A stretch of DNA of 64,000 nt from Pseudomonas monteilii. GTDB lineage: Bacteria; Pseudomonadota; Gammaproteobacteria; Pseudomonadales; Pseudomonadaceae. The notes under the pieces were generated by a model, which was given only the letters and a program-made list of their open reading frames with translations, was not told where the DNA came from and did not search any database. Positions 1 through 8,149 of the stretch are shown here, one piece after another (the first letter of the stretch is position 1; every line of letters begins with the position of its first letter). Where the stretch lies: positions 1,736,001 through 1,800,000 of the forward strand of contig CP013997.1 of NCBI GenBank assembly GCA_001534745.1, given 5' to 3'. The translations under genes and the position numbers were made by a program.

Positions 1-227
1 GCCGTGGTCATTTCCACGTAGCAGCAGGAGAGGCCGAAGTTGTACGGCCACAGCGAGTTCTTGCGTCCCCAGTTGACCGCACCGCTGAGCACATCCTCGA
101 GCTTGCCCATGAAGATGTTCTTGTGGACCTGATCCTCGAGCATCTGGTCGGTGACGGTGCCGCGCTCACCGACAGGGTATTGCTCGTTGGGCGCGTCCGG
201 GTCGATTCGGGTGAGATTGTATTGCAT
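1..227 (-). CDS. nuoB: NADH-quinone oxidoreductase subunit B, N-terminal part (cut by window edge)
   Basis: The reading frame starts at the ATG at 225-227 and runs off the left edge, giving about 75 residues. It begins [17 protein letters not shown] and contains [10 protein letters not shown], the adjacent Cys pair that in NuoB helps ligate iron-sulfur cluster N2 in the peripheral arm of complex I. The start lies 9 bases after the nuoA stop, with a GAGG ribosome site in the gap, as expected for the nuo operon. The rest of the operon should lie to the left. Confidence 0.95.
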   Translation of the reverse strand, partial: MQYNLTRIDPDAPNEQYPVGERGTVTDQMLEDQVHKNIFMGKLEDVLSGAVNWGRKNSLWPYNFGLSCCYVEMTT

Positions 228-236
228 GCCAAAGCC

Positions 237-650
237 TCATTGTTTCAGCTTCGCTTGCCGCTTGCGACGACTCTCGGGTGCCCAATCGAGCGCCCCGACC
301 CGCCAAAGGTAGACAAGACCTGCCAACAGAATTGCTATGAAAACGAGTGCTTCGACGAATCCGGTCCAGCCGCTTTCGCGGACGGACACAGACCAGGCAA
401 AGAGAAAGAGGGCTTCGATGTCGAAGATCACGAACAGCATCGCGACCAGATAGAATTTGGCGGACAGGCGCAGGCGAGCGCTGCCGGTCGGCAGCATGCC
501 GGATTCGAACGGCTCGTTCTTGGCGCGGCCCCAGGCCTTGCTGCCAAGCAGGCTGGACAGGCCCAGCATGAAGGCGCACAAACCGATGACGCCCAGAAGG
601 AAGATGGCGAAGCCCCAGTTGTGGGCGATCAGTCCTGCCGAATCGGACAT
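237..650 (-). CDS. nuoA: NADH-quinone oxidoreductase subunit A
   Basis: A 137-residue integral membrane subunit of proton-pumping complex I. Three hydrophobic segments are visible (about residues 14-36, 66-86 and 95-116). The acidic segment between helices ([33 protein letters not shown], read in parts) carries the conserved FDIE motif of NuoA. It is the first gene of the nuo operon and is followed after 9 bases by nuoB. The C-terminus is basic ([10 protein letters not shown]). The promoter should lie in the 651-1224 gap. Confidence 0.95.
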   Translation of the reverse strand: MSDSAGLIAHNWGFAIFLLGVIGLCAFMLGLSSLLGSKAWGRAKNEPFESGMLPTGSARLRLSAKFYLVAMLFVIFDIEALFLFAWSVSVRESGWTGFVEALVFIAILLAGLVYLWRVGALDWAPESRRKRQAKLKQ

Positions 651-923
651 GCTGAAAATCCTTATATAGAGGCCGAGCTCTACAGTCTGAAATAAGTAGC
701 GCAGTGACGACGTGTCGCGGAAGCAGTGACGAAATGTCGCAGCGGGATCAATGGCGGCGATTTTATGGGTAAACCCCGCGCAAGTAAAACCGCCAGGGTA
801 AATTTATTCGTAAGGTTAAGAACAAAAACCTTTCGCACCGGGCTGCAGGCCACGGAACACGGGGATTGGTGGGTACGCCTGCAAGGCAGTTTCTTGTCGA
901 TCGCATTAATGAGCGACACGTGT

Positions 924-942
924 AATGATAATTACTATCATT
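924..942. promoter_or_regulatory. Fur-box-like dyad
   Basis: AATGATAATTACTATCATT has perfect 7-base arms (AATGATA / TATCATT) around a 5-base centre and closely resembles the Fur consensus. On the plus strand, TATCAT (936-941) could be a -10 element, with GCGACA (913-918) at 17-base spacing as -35, so Fur would block this promoter. No protein gene follows on either strand at a normal distance. The start of nuoA is about 275 bases away. Confidence 0.6.
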
Positions 943-1179
943 CTCACGAGTTGCAACTTTGATCGTCGGATCCGGTGATTCAAAGTTCATGCGGCCACCT
1001 CGCCATGTGCGCCAGAGACAACCAAGCGTTCTACCCGAGTTGCCAGGCGTCCATGTCGACCTGGATCAATGCTTGTACGATTGTCGGCTGACCTGACGCG
1101 TTCCATCGAAAGCATAGACCGCAATGACGAACGGTGCATCGGCGAGGTGATCTGCGGCGGGAAGGGGCAGGGTGAAAGC

Positions 1180-1200
1180 AGGGCCCGCGAGGCGAGCCCT
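1180..1200 (-). terminator. Probable terminator hairpin after aceA
   Basis: Read on the minus strand, the 21 bases fold into a 9-bp GC-rich stem (one G-T pair) with a 3-base CTC loop, 25 bases after the aceA stop. The tail (GCTTTC) is only weakly T-rich, so termination may be partial. Confidence 0.5.
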
Positions 1201-1224
1201 GGGTGAACGCGTAGAAAGGAGCGA

Positions 1225-2550
1225 TCAGTGGAACTGCTCTTCCTCCGTGGAGCCGGTCAGCGCCGTGACCGACGAAGCGCCGCCCTGGATCACCGTGGTC
1301 ATGTCGTCGAAGTACCCGGTGCCCACCTCCTGCTGATGGGCCACGAAGGTGTAGCCCTTGCTCGCATCGGCGAACTCCTGCTCCTGCAGCTTGACGTAGG
1401 CGGTCATGTCGTTGCGCGCATAGTCGTGCGCCAGGTTGAACATACCGTGCCACATGTTGTGGATGCCGGCCAAGGTGATGAACTGGTGCTTGTAGCCCAT
1501 GGCCGACAGCTCGCGCTGGAATTTGGCGATGGTGGCGTCGTCCAGGTTCTTCTTCCAGTTGAAGGATGGCGAGCAGTTGTAGGACAGCAGCTGGTCGGGG
1601 TACTCCTTCTTGATCGCTTCGGCGAAGCGGCGGGCCTCGTCCAGGTCGGGCTTGGCGGTCTCGCACCAGATCAGGTCGGCGTACGGTGCATAGGCCAGGC
1701 CGCGGGCGATGGCCTGGTCCAGGCCGGCGCGCACCTTGTAGAAGCCCTCGCGGGTACGTTCGCCGATCACGAACGGCTGGTCGTACGGATCGCAATCGCT
1801 GGTCAGCAAGTCCGCCGCGTTGGCGTCGGTGCGTGCCAGGATGATCGTCGGCACGCCGGCCACGTCGGCAGCCAGGCGTGCCGCCACCAGTTTCTGCACG
1901 GCTTCCTGGGTCGGCACCAGCACCTTGCCGCCCATGTGCCCGCATTTTTTCACCGACGCCAACTGATCCTCGAAATGCACGCCTGCCGCGCCGGCCTCGA
2001 TCATGTTCTTCATCAGTTCGTAGGCGTTGAGCACGCCGCCGAACCCGGCCTCGGCATCGGCGACGATCGGAGCGAAGTAGTCGATGTAGCCGTCGTCACC
2101 AGGCTGCTTGCCGGCTTTCCACTGGATCTGATCGGCGCGGCGGAAGGCGTTGTTGATGCGCTTGACCACGGTCGGCACGGAATCGACCGGGTACAGCGAC
2201 TGGTCGGGGTACATCGACTCGGCCGAGTTGTTGTCGGCCGCCACCTGCCAGCCGGACAGGTAGATGGCCTGGATGCCCGCCTTGACCTGCTGCACGGCCT
2301 GGCCGCCGGTCAGGGCGCCCATGCAGTTGACGAAGTCCTTGTCGGGACGGAAGGACGGGCGCGCGCCTTCGGTGACCAGTTTCCAGAGTTTCTCGGCGCC
2401 CAGCCGAGCGAAGGTGTGCTCCGGTTGGACGGAGCCGCGCAGGCGGACGACATCGGCGGCGGTGTAGGTACGGGTCACGCCAGTCCAGCGCCGGTTCTCG
2501 GCCCAGTCTTTCTCGAGGGCTGCAATTTGCTGTTCGCGTGTCAGTGCCAT
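1225..2550 (-). CDS. aceA: Isocitrate lyase
   Basis: 441 residues, the short bacterial ICL length. Isocitrate lyase cleaves isocitrate to succinate and glyoxylate, the first step of the glyoxylate shunt, allowing growth on acetate, fatty acids and other C2 units. The signature [10 protein letters not shown] is at residues 201-210, with Cys203 the expected catalytic base. FEDQ and SPSFNW, family active-site segments, are also present. The gene stands alone on the minus strand. Upstream is a 456-base leader with a TGTAGTG/CACTACA dyad, and a hairpin follows. The start [16 protein letters not shown] matches the family N-terminus. Confidence 0.97.
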   Translation of the reverse strand: MALTREQQIAALEKDWAENRRWTGVTRTYTAADVVRLRGSVQPEHTFARLGAEKLWKLVTEGARPSFRPDKDFVNCMGALTGGQAVQQVKAGIQAIYLSGWQVAADNNSAESMYPDQSLYPVDSVPTVVKRINNAFRRADQIQWKAGKQPGDDGYIDYFAPIVADAEAGFGGVLNAYELMKNMIEAGAAGVHFEDQLASVKKCGHMGGKVLVPTQEAVQKLVAARLAADVAGVPTIILARTDANAADLLTSDCDPYDQPFVIGERTREGFYKVRAGLDQAIARGLAYAPYADLIWCETAKPDLDEARRFAEAIKKEYPDQLLSYNCSPSFNWKKNLDDATIAKFQRELSAMGYKHQFITLAGIHNMWHGMFNLAHDYARNDMTAYVKLQEQEFADASKGYTFVAHQQEVGTGYFDDMTTVIQGGASSVTALTGSTEEEQFH

Positions 2551-3006
2551 GGGATCAACCTCGTCGCATCAGTCTTGGAGTTATGTACCGAGGCTCGACG
2601 TACTGATCGGCTGACGCAGTTCGAGGGCAGTGGCAACGCAGGAAGGTGTTCTGAAGGGCAGGGCATGATCGGAGGGCGAGCGCGTCCCGGGCAGGCGAAC
2701 GTGAGACGTCCTGCGGGCGGTGTGACGCGATTGCCGGTTACTGCTCGATCCGCTTTCGTTCCTTGAGACAACGTTCTCTGTGCAGCCGCAATCCGATCGA
2801 ACCGCCTCGTGGGCCGTATGGGCGAGCATCCTTGCGGTGGAAGGTGCCTGCCCCAGGGCTTTTAAACCCGTGATCAGCGTGAGCAAGGCCATCATGCCCA
2901 AGGGGAAATTCGCCTGTCAACGATTTTGTAGTGGAAAATTACATGCACTACATCTTTGGTCGTAGACGACTTGGTGGTCACGTTCAGAAGCCCAAGTCGA
3001 GCCTGT
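2551..3006. other. aceA upstream region
   Basis: 456 bases between aceA and the next minus-strand gene. It holds the operator-like dyad at 2927-2952 and a candidate sigma70 promoter on the minus strand (TTGACA at 2920-2915, then an 18-base spacer and CATGAT). If that promoter is used, the aceA leader is over 300 nt. I see no convincing coding sequence. Confidence 0.5.
2927..2952. promoter_or_regulatory. TGTAGTG-N12-CACTACA operator, RccR-like
   Basis: The perfect inverted repeat TGTAGTG (2927-2933) / CACTACA (2946-2952) sits just upstream of a TTGACA element on the aceA strand. From memory, the RpiR-family regulator RccR, which controls aceA and pyruvate metabolism in Pseudomonas, recognises TGTAGT/ACTACA half-sites. 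The assignment to RccR is therefore an inference from motif plus target gene. The rccR gene is not in the window. Confidence 0.55.
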
Positions 3007-3738
3007 TCAGGGGATCAGGTCCACTTTGACGCGAAGGGAAACGTCCCGATTACGTTGTGTGCTGTAGGTGTAGGCGGAATCGCTGGAGCGATACTGCGAT
3101 TGTCCGCTGCTGCCGCCCAGATACAGCCATTCGCCCAGCGGTCCGCTCAAGGTGGTGTCGCTGCTCTGAGCATCCACTACATCCTGACGTTCACGGCTGA
3201 TGTGATCATGATTGGTGCTGATCTTCAGGTGAACCGTGTTTCCCGAGACGGTAGGCGTCACGTAGAAGCCCTGGGTCACGTTGCGGTATTCGGTGTTCGT
3301 CTGCGCCCCGTAGGGTGTCGCCGTACCAGTGGTGATGGGCACGCTCTGGCCTACCTGGATCAAGGCCGTCTGACCGTCGCTGGTCTGGACCTGCTGAAAG
3401 CCGCCCTCACGGTTGCTGGTACCGTACTCGATGATCTGCGCCGACCCACGACGATCCTGGCTCTGGACGTCGTCCGTGTCGACACTGATCAGCAGGCGCC
3501 CGGCGCGGGTGTCGAGCTGGCGCAACAGGGCACGCACGTCTTCGATGCGCTCCGGGCTGGCGTTGACGATCAGCTTGTCTTCGAAGACGCTCACCGTTCC
3601 CTCGCGCCCCAAGGCGGCTTGAGCGGCCGGCAGCAGCTCGGCGCCTGCGCGATGGTGCAATGCGATGACTTCGGAGGCGGCCTGGGTGTTCAGGCTGGCA
3701 AGGGCCGACAGGCAGGCCAGAAGGAGGCGTCGTTTCAT
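3007..3738 (-). CDS. Exported protein with secretin N-domain-like fold
   Basis: 243 residues from the ATG at 3738 (an upstream in-frame ATG at 3768 would put ten residues before the signal peptide and is unlikely). It has a Sec signal peptide (MKRRLLLACLSALASLNTQA). Next comes a short alpha/beta repeat, GTVSVFEDKLIVNASPERIE and VRALLRQLD, typical of the N-domains that precede secretin channels (NolW/PilQ style). A beta-rich region follows (residues about 90-243). There is no secretin pore domain and no neighbouring pilus or type II secretion genes. Its role is unknown; it is probably a periplasmic or outer-membrane-associated protein. Confidence 0.7.
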   Translation of the reverse strand: MKRRLLLACLSALASLNTQAASEVIALHHRAGAELLPAAQAALGREGTVSVFEDKLIVNASPERIEDVRALLRQLDTRAGRLLISVDTDDVQSQDRRGSAQIIEYGTSNREGGFQQVQTSDGQTALIQVGQSVPITTGTATPYGAQTNTEYRNVTQGFYVTPTVSGNTVHLKISTNHDHISRERQDVVDAQSSDTTLSGPLGEWLYLGGSSGQSQYRSSDSAYTYSTQRNRDVSLRVKVDLIP

Positions 3739-4082
3739 GTCCAGTACCTCGGCGGTAGAAGAGGGCACATCATGGCAAATTCATGGCCTGTTGTATCGCT
3801 CAAGAACAGGGTGAGCCGCAGGGCTGGCGATGGTAGACGGTCTCTGGGCCCGGATTTACCCTCGGCGTGAGGGGTTCGCTTCACGGGGCAGTGGTTCAGC
3901 CAAGACAAATTCCGTAACATTCGCAGTCTTGCCACAGCGCTCCGGGACGACTGGAGCGTGCGTTCTATGCCCGCGCTCGCTGTCTTCCCCAGCCGTCGAC
4001 CTGTCAAAGGGTTTGCCCTGGCGTGTGGCTGACTCGGCCTGTCCGTGTCCCGACAGCGTAGATCGCTCATCACAGGAAGCCC
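3739..4082. other. Divergent intergenic region
   Basis: 344 bases between the minus-strand secretin-N-like gene and the plus-strand SulP gene, so it should carry two divergent promoters. An AGGA ribosome site precedes the SulP ATG. I see no gene or strong repeat here. Confidence 0.4.
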
Positions 4083-5522
4083 ATGAAACCCACCCGTATC
4101 CGCGCCGACGTGCTCGCCGGCCTGACCACGTCGTTCGCCCTGGTGCCCGAGTGCATCGCCTTTGCCCTGGTCGCTCACCTCAATCCGCTGATGGGCCTCT
4201 ACGGCGCCGTCATCATCTGCACGCTGACCGCACTGTTCGGCGGACGTCCTGGCATGATCTCCGGCGCCGCCGGCTCGATGGCGGTCGTCATCGTCGCCCT
4301 GGTCGTCCAGCACGGCGCCCAGTACCTGTTGGCCACTGTCGTCCTGGGCGGGGTGGTCATGCTGCTATTTGGCCTGCTGCGCCTGGGCAAACTGGTCCGG
4401 CTGGTGCCTTACCCGGTCATGCTCGGCTTCGTCAACGGCCTGGCGATCGTGATCGCCATGGCCCAGCTCGAGCACTTCAAGCAAGGTGAGCACTGGCTCA
4501 GCGGCACGCCGCTGAACCTGATGATCGGGCTGGTCGCGTTGACCATGCTGGTGGTGTATGCCTTGCCCAAGCTGACCCGGGCCGTGCCGCCTGCCCTGGT
4601 GGCGATCCTCGGCGTAGGCCTGCTGGTCTACCTGCTCGACCTGCCGACGCGCACCTTGGGCGACATGGCGCACATCGCCGGCGGCCTGCCGACGCTGGCC
4701 TGGCCTGACGTGCCCTGGAACCTGGACACCCTGCGCATCATCGCCCCCTACGCCGTGCTCATGGCCATGGTCGGCCTGCTGGAAACCCTGCTCACCCTCA
4801 ACCTGACCGACGAGATCACCGAAAGCCGCGGCTACCCGGACCGCGAATGCATGGCCTTGGGCGCGGCCAACATGGTCTCCGGCCTGTTCGGTGGCATGGG
4901 CGGGTGTGCGATGATCGGCCAGACCGTCATCAACCTCAGCTCCGGTGGCCGTGGACGGGTCTCGGGGGTCGTGGCCGGCGTGATGATCCTGCTGTTCATC
5001 CTGCTGCTGTCGCCGCTGATCGAACGCATCCCGCTGGCGGCCCTGGTCGGGGTGATGTTCGTGGTGGCGCAGCAGACCTTCGCCTGGGCGTCACTGCGGG
5101 TGCTGCACAAGGTGCCGGTCAACGACGTTCTGGCGATCATCGCCGTGACCGTGGTGACGGTGCTCACCGACCTGGCGACTGCGGTGCTGTTCGGTATCGT
5201 CATCGCTGCGATCAGCTTTGCCTGGCAGCATGCCCGCGAGCTGTACGCGAGCGGCCACCTCGAGGCGGATGGCAGCAAGCTGTACACGGCGCATGGCACC
5301 CTGTTCTTCGCGTCCACCACGCCGTTTCTCGATCAGTTCGATCCGGCCGGGGATCCCGAGCGGGTCACCCTGGACTGCCAGCACCTGACCTTCGTCGATT
5401 ATTCCGCGATCGCTGCATTGAAGACCCTGCGCGAGCGCTACGCCAAGGCTGGCAAGCACCTGCGCGTGGTGCACCTGTCGGAGCGCTGCAAGAAGCTGCT
5501 CAAGCGCGCCGGGGAGCATTGA
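4083..5522 (+). CDS. SulP-family anion transporter with STAS domain
   Basis: 479 residues. The N-terminal region (about 1-385) is strongly hydrophobic and carries SulP features: LAGLTTSFALVPECIAFA near the N-terminus and the SGAAGSMAVVIVALV segment. The C-terminal part (about 390-479) is a STAS domain, seen in RVTLDCQHLTFVDYSAIAAL. SulP carriers move sulfate, bicarbonate or dicarboxylates in symport or exchange; the substrate cannot be read from sequence. It is single-copy here with no operon partner and is preceded by AGGA at a good distance from the ATG. Confidence 0.88.
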   Translation: MKPTRIRADVLAGLTTSFALVPECIAFALVAHLNPLMGLYGAVIICTLTALFGGRPGMISGAAGSMAVVIVALVVQHGAQYLLATVVLGGVVMLLFGLLRLGKLVRLVPYPVMLGFVNGLAIVIAMAQLEHFKQGEHWLSGTPLNLMIGLVALTMLVVYALPKLTRAVPPALVAILGVGLLVYLLDLPTRTLGDMAHIAGGLPTLAWPDVPWNLDTLRIIAPYAVLMAMVGLLETLLTLNLTDEITESRGYPDRECMALGAANMVSGLFGGMGGCAMIGQTVINLSSGGRGRVSGVVAGVMILLFILLLSPLIERIPLAALVGVMFVVAQQTFAWASLRVLHKVPVNDVLAIIAVTVVTVLTDLATAVLFGIVIAAISFAWQHARELYASGHLEADGSKLYTAHGTLFFASTTPFLDQFDPAGDPERVTLDCQHLTFVDYSAIAALKTLRERYAKAGKHLRVVHLSERCKKLLKRAGEH

Positions 5523-5529
5523 GCCACAC

Positions 5530-5574
5530 GCACCTGCAGGGCGTTGGCGTCAGTCGCCGACGGCCTGCAGGTGC
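5530..5574. terminator. Convergent hairpin between SulP gene and 5550-5978
   Basis: Perfect 11-bp inverted repeat GCACCTGCAGG (5530-5540) / CCTGCAGGTGC (5564-5574). It sits where the SulP transcript meets the oppositely oriented unknown gene and overlaps that gene's 3' end. There is no T-run, so termination is a guess. Confidence 0.35.
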
Positions 5575-5978
5575 CAGGTGCCGGCGTCCTCGCGTGCCAG
5601 TCCGCTGGCTGGCAGCAGGGCCAGCAGGCGTTCGTGCAGGCTGGCGTCGGTGAAGCCTTTTACGGTCTCCATCTCAAGCTCGCCACGGGCATTGAGGTCG
5701 GTCTTGGTGTAGGACAGCCACGCTTTCTTTAAGGCCTGCAGCACGTCGCTGCCCGCGGTCATGGCGAAGCGCCGATGCACCGGTTGGCCTTGCATCATGA
5801 AGGTGTGCCGATAGGCGTAGCCGCTTTCATCGCCTTGCAGCTCCAAGCAGCGGTGGCAGCGGCACGGGCCTTCGCCGAAGGCATTGCGCAGGTAGGTGTT
5901 GAAGTCGACCACCGGCTTGAGGGTCAGGCGTTTGTCGGTCTCGAACAGGTCGGCGATCAGGGGTTGCTCGGCGCTCAT
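5550..5978 (-). CDS. Conserved-looking hypothetical protein with CRCHRC motif
   Basis: 142 residues, no signal peptide or membrane segment. The most notable feature is GPCRCHRCLEL near residue 38-48, a cluster of three Cys and a His that could bind a metal or a cluster. The C-terminal half has the composition of a normal soluble protein (LQALKKAWLSYTKTDLNARGELEMETVKGF). It converges on the SulP gene. I do not recognise the family. Confidence 0.7.
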   Translation of the reverse strand: MSAEQPLIADLFETDKRLTLKPVVDFNTYLRNAFGEGPCRCHRCLELQGDESGYAYRHTFMMQGQPVHRRFAMTAGSDVLQALKKAWLSYTKTDLNARGELEMETVKGFTDASLHERLLALLPASGLAREDAGTWHLQAVGD

Positions 5979-6150
5979 GGGCGATCCTCAGGGTGGTGGG
6001 TGGGCTTCGGCGCGCACCCTAGCAGATCGCGCCAGGGGAGGCCATGACGGCGGCACCACAGTCCAGGCTCGCCTATCGACGCGCGCTGGCATACCCTACG
6101 CACCTTCCGGCACCGCCGTGCCGTCCACTGCACCCCATGAGGTAGATCGC

Positions 6151-6447
6151 TTGAGCCAGTTCCCGTACACCGCCACCGTGACCATCAGCGCAGAATCCCA
6201 CGGGGGCGAGGTCGAGGCCGTCGAGAACACGGCCATGCGCATCGGGCTGGAAGCCGTGACCGAAACCCTGAAGAAAGCCCACTTCGTCGGTACGCTGGCC
6301 GCGCCGGACGGCGCGACCCACATCTGCGTCACCCTGGAGAACGGGCTGAGCTACTACGGCCCGATCGTCAACGGGCATGCCGAGCTCGAAGGCGGATGGA
6401 TCGCCTTCGAGTCGGACATGCTGACCCCGCAGGAGCTGGGGCTCTAA
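6151..6447 (+). CDS. Small hypothetical protein, TTG start
   Basis: 98 residues if started at the TTG at 6151 (LSQFPYTATVTISAESHGGE). A GAGG element lies about 9 bases upstream, inside ATGAGGTAG. An in-frame upstream extension exists but reads as non-protein-like. The product is a compact alpha/beta sequence ending in GWIAFESDMLTPQELGL, with no signal peptide. It converges on the aminotransferase gene, whose stop is 5 bases away. Function unknown. Confidence 0.65.
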   Translation: MSQFPYTATVTISAESHGGEVEAVENTAMRIGLEAVTETLKKAHFVGTLAAPDGATHICVTLENGLSYYGPIVNGHAELEGGWIAFESDMLTPQELGL

Positions 6448-6452
6448 GCGCT

Positions 6453-7700
6453 CTACAGGTCGGCCAGGCACTGCTCGAAGATGTCCAGGCCTTCCTCGAG
6501 CACCGCAGGCTCGATCGTCAGCGGCGCCAGCAGGCGCACGATGTGCCGGGCCTTGCCGCTGGGCATCAGCAACAGGCCTCGCTCCCGGGCCAGGGTCAGC
6601 AGTCGCGTCAGTTGCGCCGGCGCCGGCTTGCCCTCGGCATCGACGATCTCCATTCCACGCATGGCGCCCACGCCGGTCAGTCGGCCCAGTGCGGGCGTCA
6701 GGCCCGTCGCGATCCAGCGTTCATGGCGCGTGGCGATGGCCTGGGCCTGGCGCTCGCCCCAGGTCGCCAGGTGCTCGTCGCTCATCTGCGCCAGGCTCGC
6801 CAGTGCCGCGGCGCAGGCGATCGGGTTGCCCGAATAGGTGCCGCCGAGCCCACCCTTGGGCAGTGCGCCCAGCAGCGTCCGGCGGCCCAGCACCGCACCG
6901 AGGGGCATGCCGCCGGCGATGCTCTTGGCCAGTAACAGCACATCCGGTTCGATCCCCAGACGCGGGAAGTCGAAGCGCTGGCCCGTGCGCCCGAAGCCCG
7001 ACTGGATTTCATCGACGATGATCAAGATCCCGTGGTCGTCGCAGAAACGCCGCAAGGCTTGGGCGAAGGCCGGCTCTAGCGCCAGGAAGCCACCTTCGCC
7101 CTGCACCGGCTCCAGGATGAACGCGGCCACGTCCTCCACCGCCAGTTCCACGCTGAACAGCCGTTCCAGCGCTGCCCAGGCCTGGGCGCAGGTCACGCCA
7201 GTGTCCACGCTGGGGTAGGGCAGGTGATAGACCGGTCCGGGCAGCTCTCCGACACGCTGCTTGTAGGGCGCGACCTTGCCGTTGAGGTTGAGCGTGGCCA
7301 GGGTGCGCCCGTGAAAGGCGCCATCGAAAGCGATGACCGCGCGCTTGCCCGTGGCGCCGCGCACGATCTTCAAGGCGTTCTCGGCAGCCTCCGCGCCGCT
7401 GTTGGTCAGCATGCCGGCGACCGGGTAAGAGACCGGCACGAATGCGGTCAGGCGTTCCATCAGCGTCAGGTACAGCTGGTGGGGTGCGGCATTGAACGCC
7501 GAATGCGTCAGGCGTGCCGCCTGGTCCTGGATGGCCGCGACCACCGCCGGGTTGCAGTGGCCGAGGTTGAGCACGCCGATGCCGCCGATGAAGTCGATGT
7601 AGCGCTTACCCGTCGTATCCCAGACTTCGGCGTTGAGTCCATGGGAGAGCGTGATGGGGTGCACGATGGCGATGGACGAGCTGATGCTTTCCGGATGCAT
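6453..7700 (-). CDS. amaC: Class-III aminotransferase, AmaC/GabT-like (probable 2-aminoadipate transaminase)
   Basis: 415 residues, PLP fold type I. TNSGAEAAENALK (residues 99-111) binds the phosphate. Asp230 in IIVDEIQSGFGRTG contacts the pyridine nitrogen, and Lys259 in LLLAKSIAGGMPLG is the Schiff-base lysine. The family includes 4-aminobutyrate and 5-aminovalerate transaminases. In P. putida the gene at this position relative to gacA/aceA is, from memory, the 2-aminoadipate transaminase AmaC of D-lysine catabolism, so that name is an inference from context. It is divergent from an amino-acid permease that may import a substrate. Confidence 0.8.
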   Translation of the reverse strand: MHPESISSSIAIVHPITLSHGLNAEVWDTTGKRYIDFIGGIGVLNLGHCNPAVVAAIQDQAARLTHSAFNAAPHQLYLTLMERLTAFVPVSYPVAGMLTNSGAEAAENALKIVRGATGKRAVIAFDGAFHGRTLATLNLNGKVAPYKQRVGELPGPVYHLPYPSVDTGVTCAQAWAALERLFSVELAVEDVAAFILEPVQGEGGFLALEPAFAQALRRFCDDHGILIIVDEIQSGFGRTGQRFDFPRLGIEPDVLLLAKSIAGGMPLGAVLGRRTLLGALPKGGLGGTYSGNPIACAAALASLAQMSDEHLATWGERQAQAIATRHERWIATGLTPALGRLTGVGAMRGMEIVDAEGKPAPAQLTRLLTLARERGLLLMPSGKARHIVRLLAPLTIEPAVLEEGLDIFEQCLADL

Positions 7701-8149
7701 GGGTGCCTGGGCCTGGGTCGGTTGGGACGCTCATCGAACCTTGGCCCGGCGTGTCGTGCAAACGAATAATTGGACTGCGTTCATTCCGCTGATTCGTGAA
7801 ACGGTTGGCTGCTTCTTTCCTGGTCAATGTGCCTCGCGGAAATGGGTTGGATGTATTCCCAAGAGGAATCATAAGCATCCAAAAGGTCGTTTGTTGGCCT
7901 GTGTAGCGTGACGGGATACTGATCTGCATCAACGATAAGAATCCGCCAGCGATGCAGGAGTGAAAACAAGATGGTTGTTGATGCGCTTACCCGTCCGGAT
8001 GGACTCGCCAGGCCCGGTGCCTCGGCCACCGTCGATCGACCTTGTGCGCCGCCTGCACGCCAGATGCGATCGTCGCGTCGCTGAGCAGCCGGTCCCGTCT
8101 TTCGTCGATCCACCGCCGCTCCGGGCGGCTGCCCACTCGAGGGTTTCCC
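7701..8149. other. Divergent promoter region of aminotransferase and permease genes
   Basis: 449 bases separating two divergent genes. It contains a small inverted repeat, ATTCC (7855-7859) / GGAAT (7865-7869) with a 5-base spacer, which could be a regulator half-site pair. No regulator gene is adjacent. The open frames here give Arg/Ser-rich translations typical of non-coding GC-rich DNA. Confidence 0.4.

Larger units (their letters stand above)
651..1224. other. Intergenic region between nuoA and aceA
   Basis: 574 bases without a convincing gene. Both flanking genes are on the minus strand, so this should hold the nuo promoter and the end of the aceA transcript. It contains a Fur-box-like dyad (924-942), an adjacent inverted repeat with 8-base arms (AACTTTGA at 955-962, TCAAAGTT at 980-987), and a GC-rich hairpin after aceA (1180-1200). 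Short open frames here lack good start sites and have no protein-like composition. Confidence 0.6.

Noticed and set aside
680..990. Short frames on both strands around the Fur box
   Set aside because: Weak or GTG starts, no ribosome sites, and translations rich in Arg/Ser/Thr without family resemblance.
1228..2766. 512-codon open frame on the plus strand
   Set aside because: Antisense to aceA; its composition (His/Val/Gly-rich, no domains) is that of a shadow of GC-rich codons.
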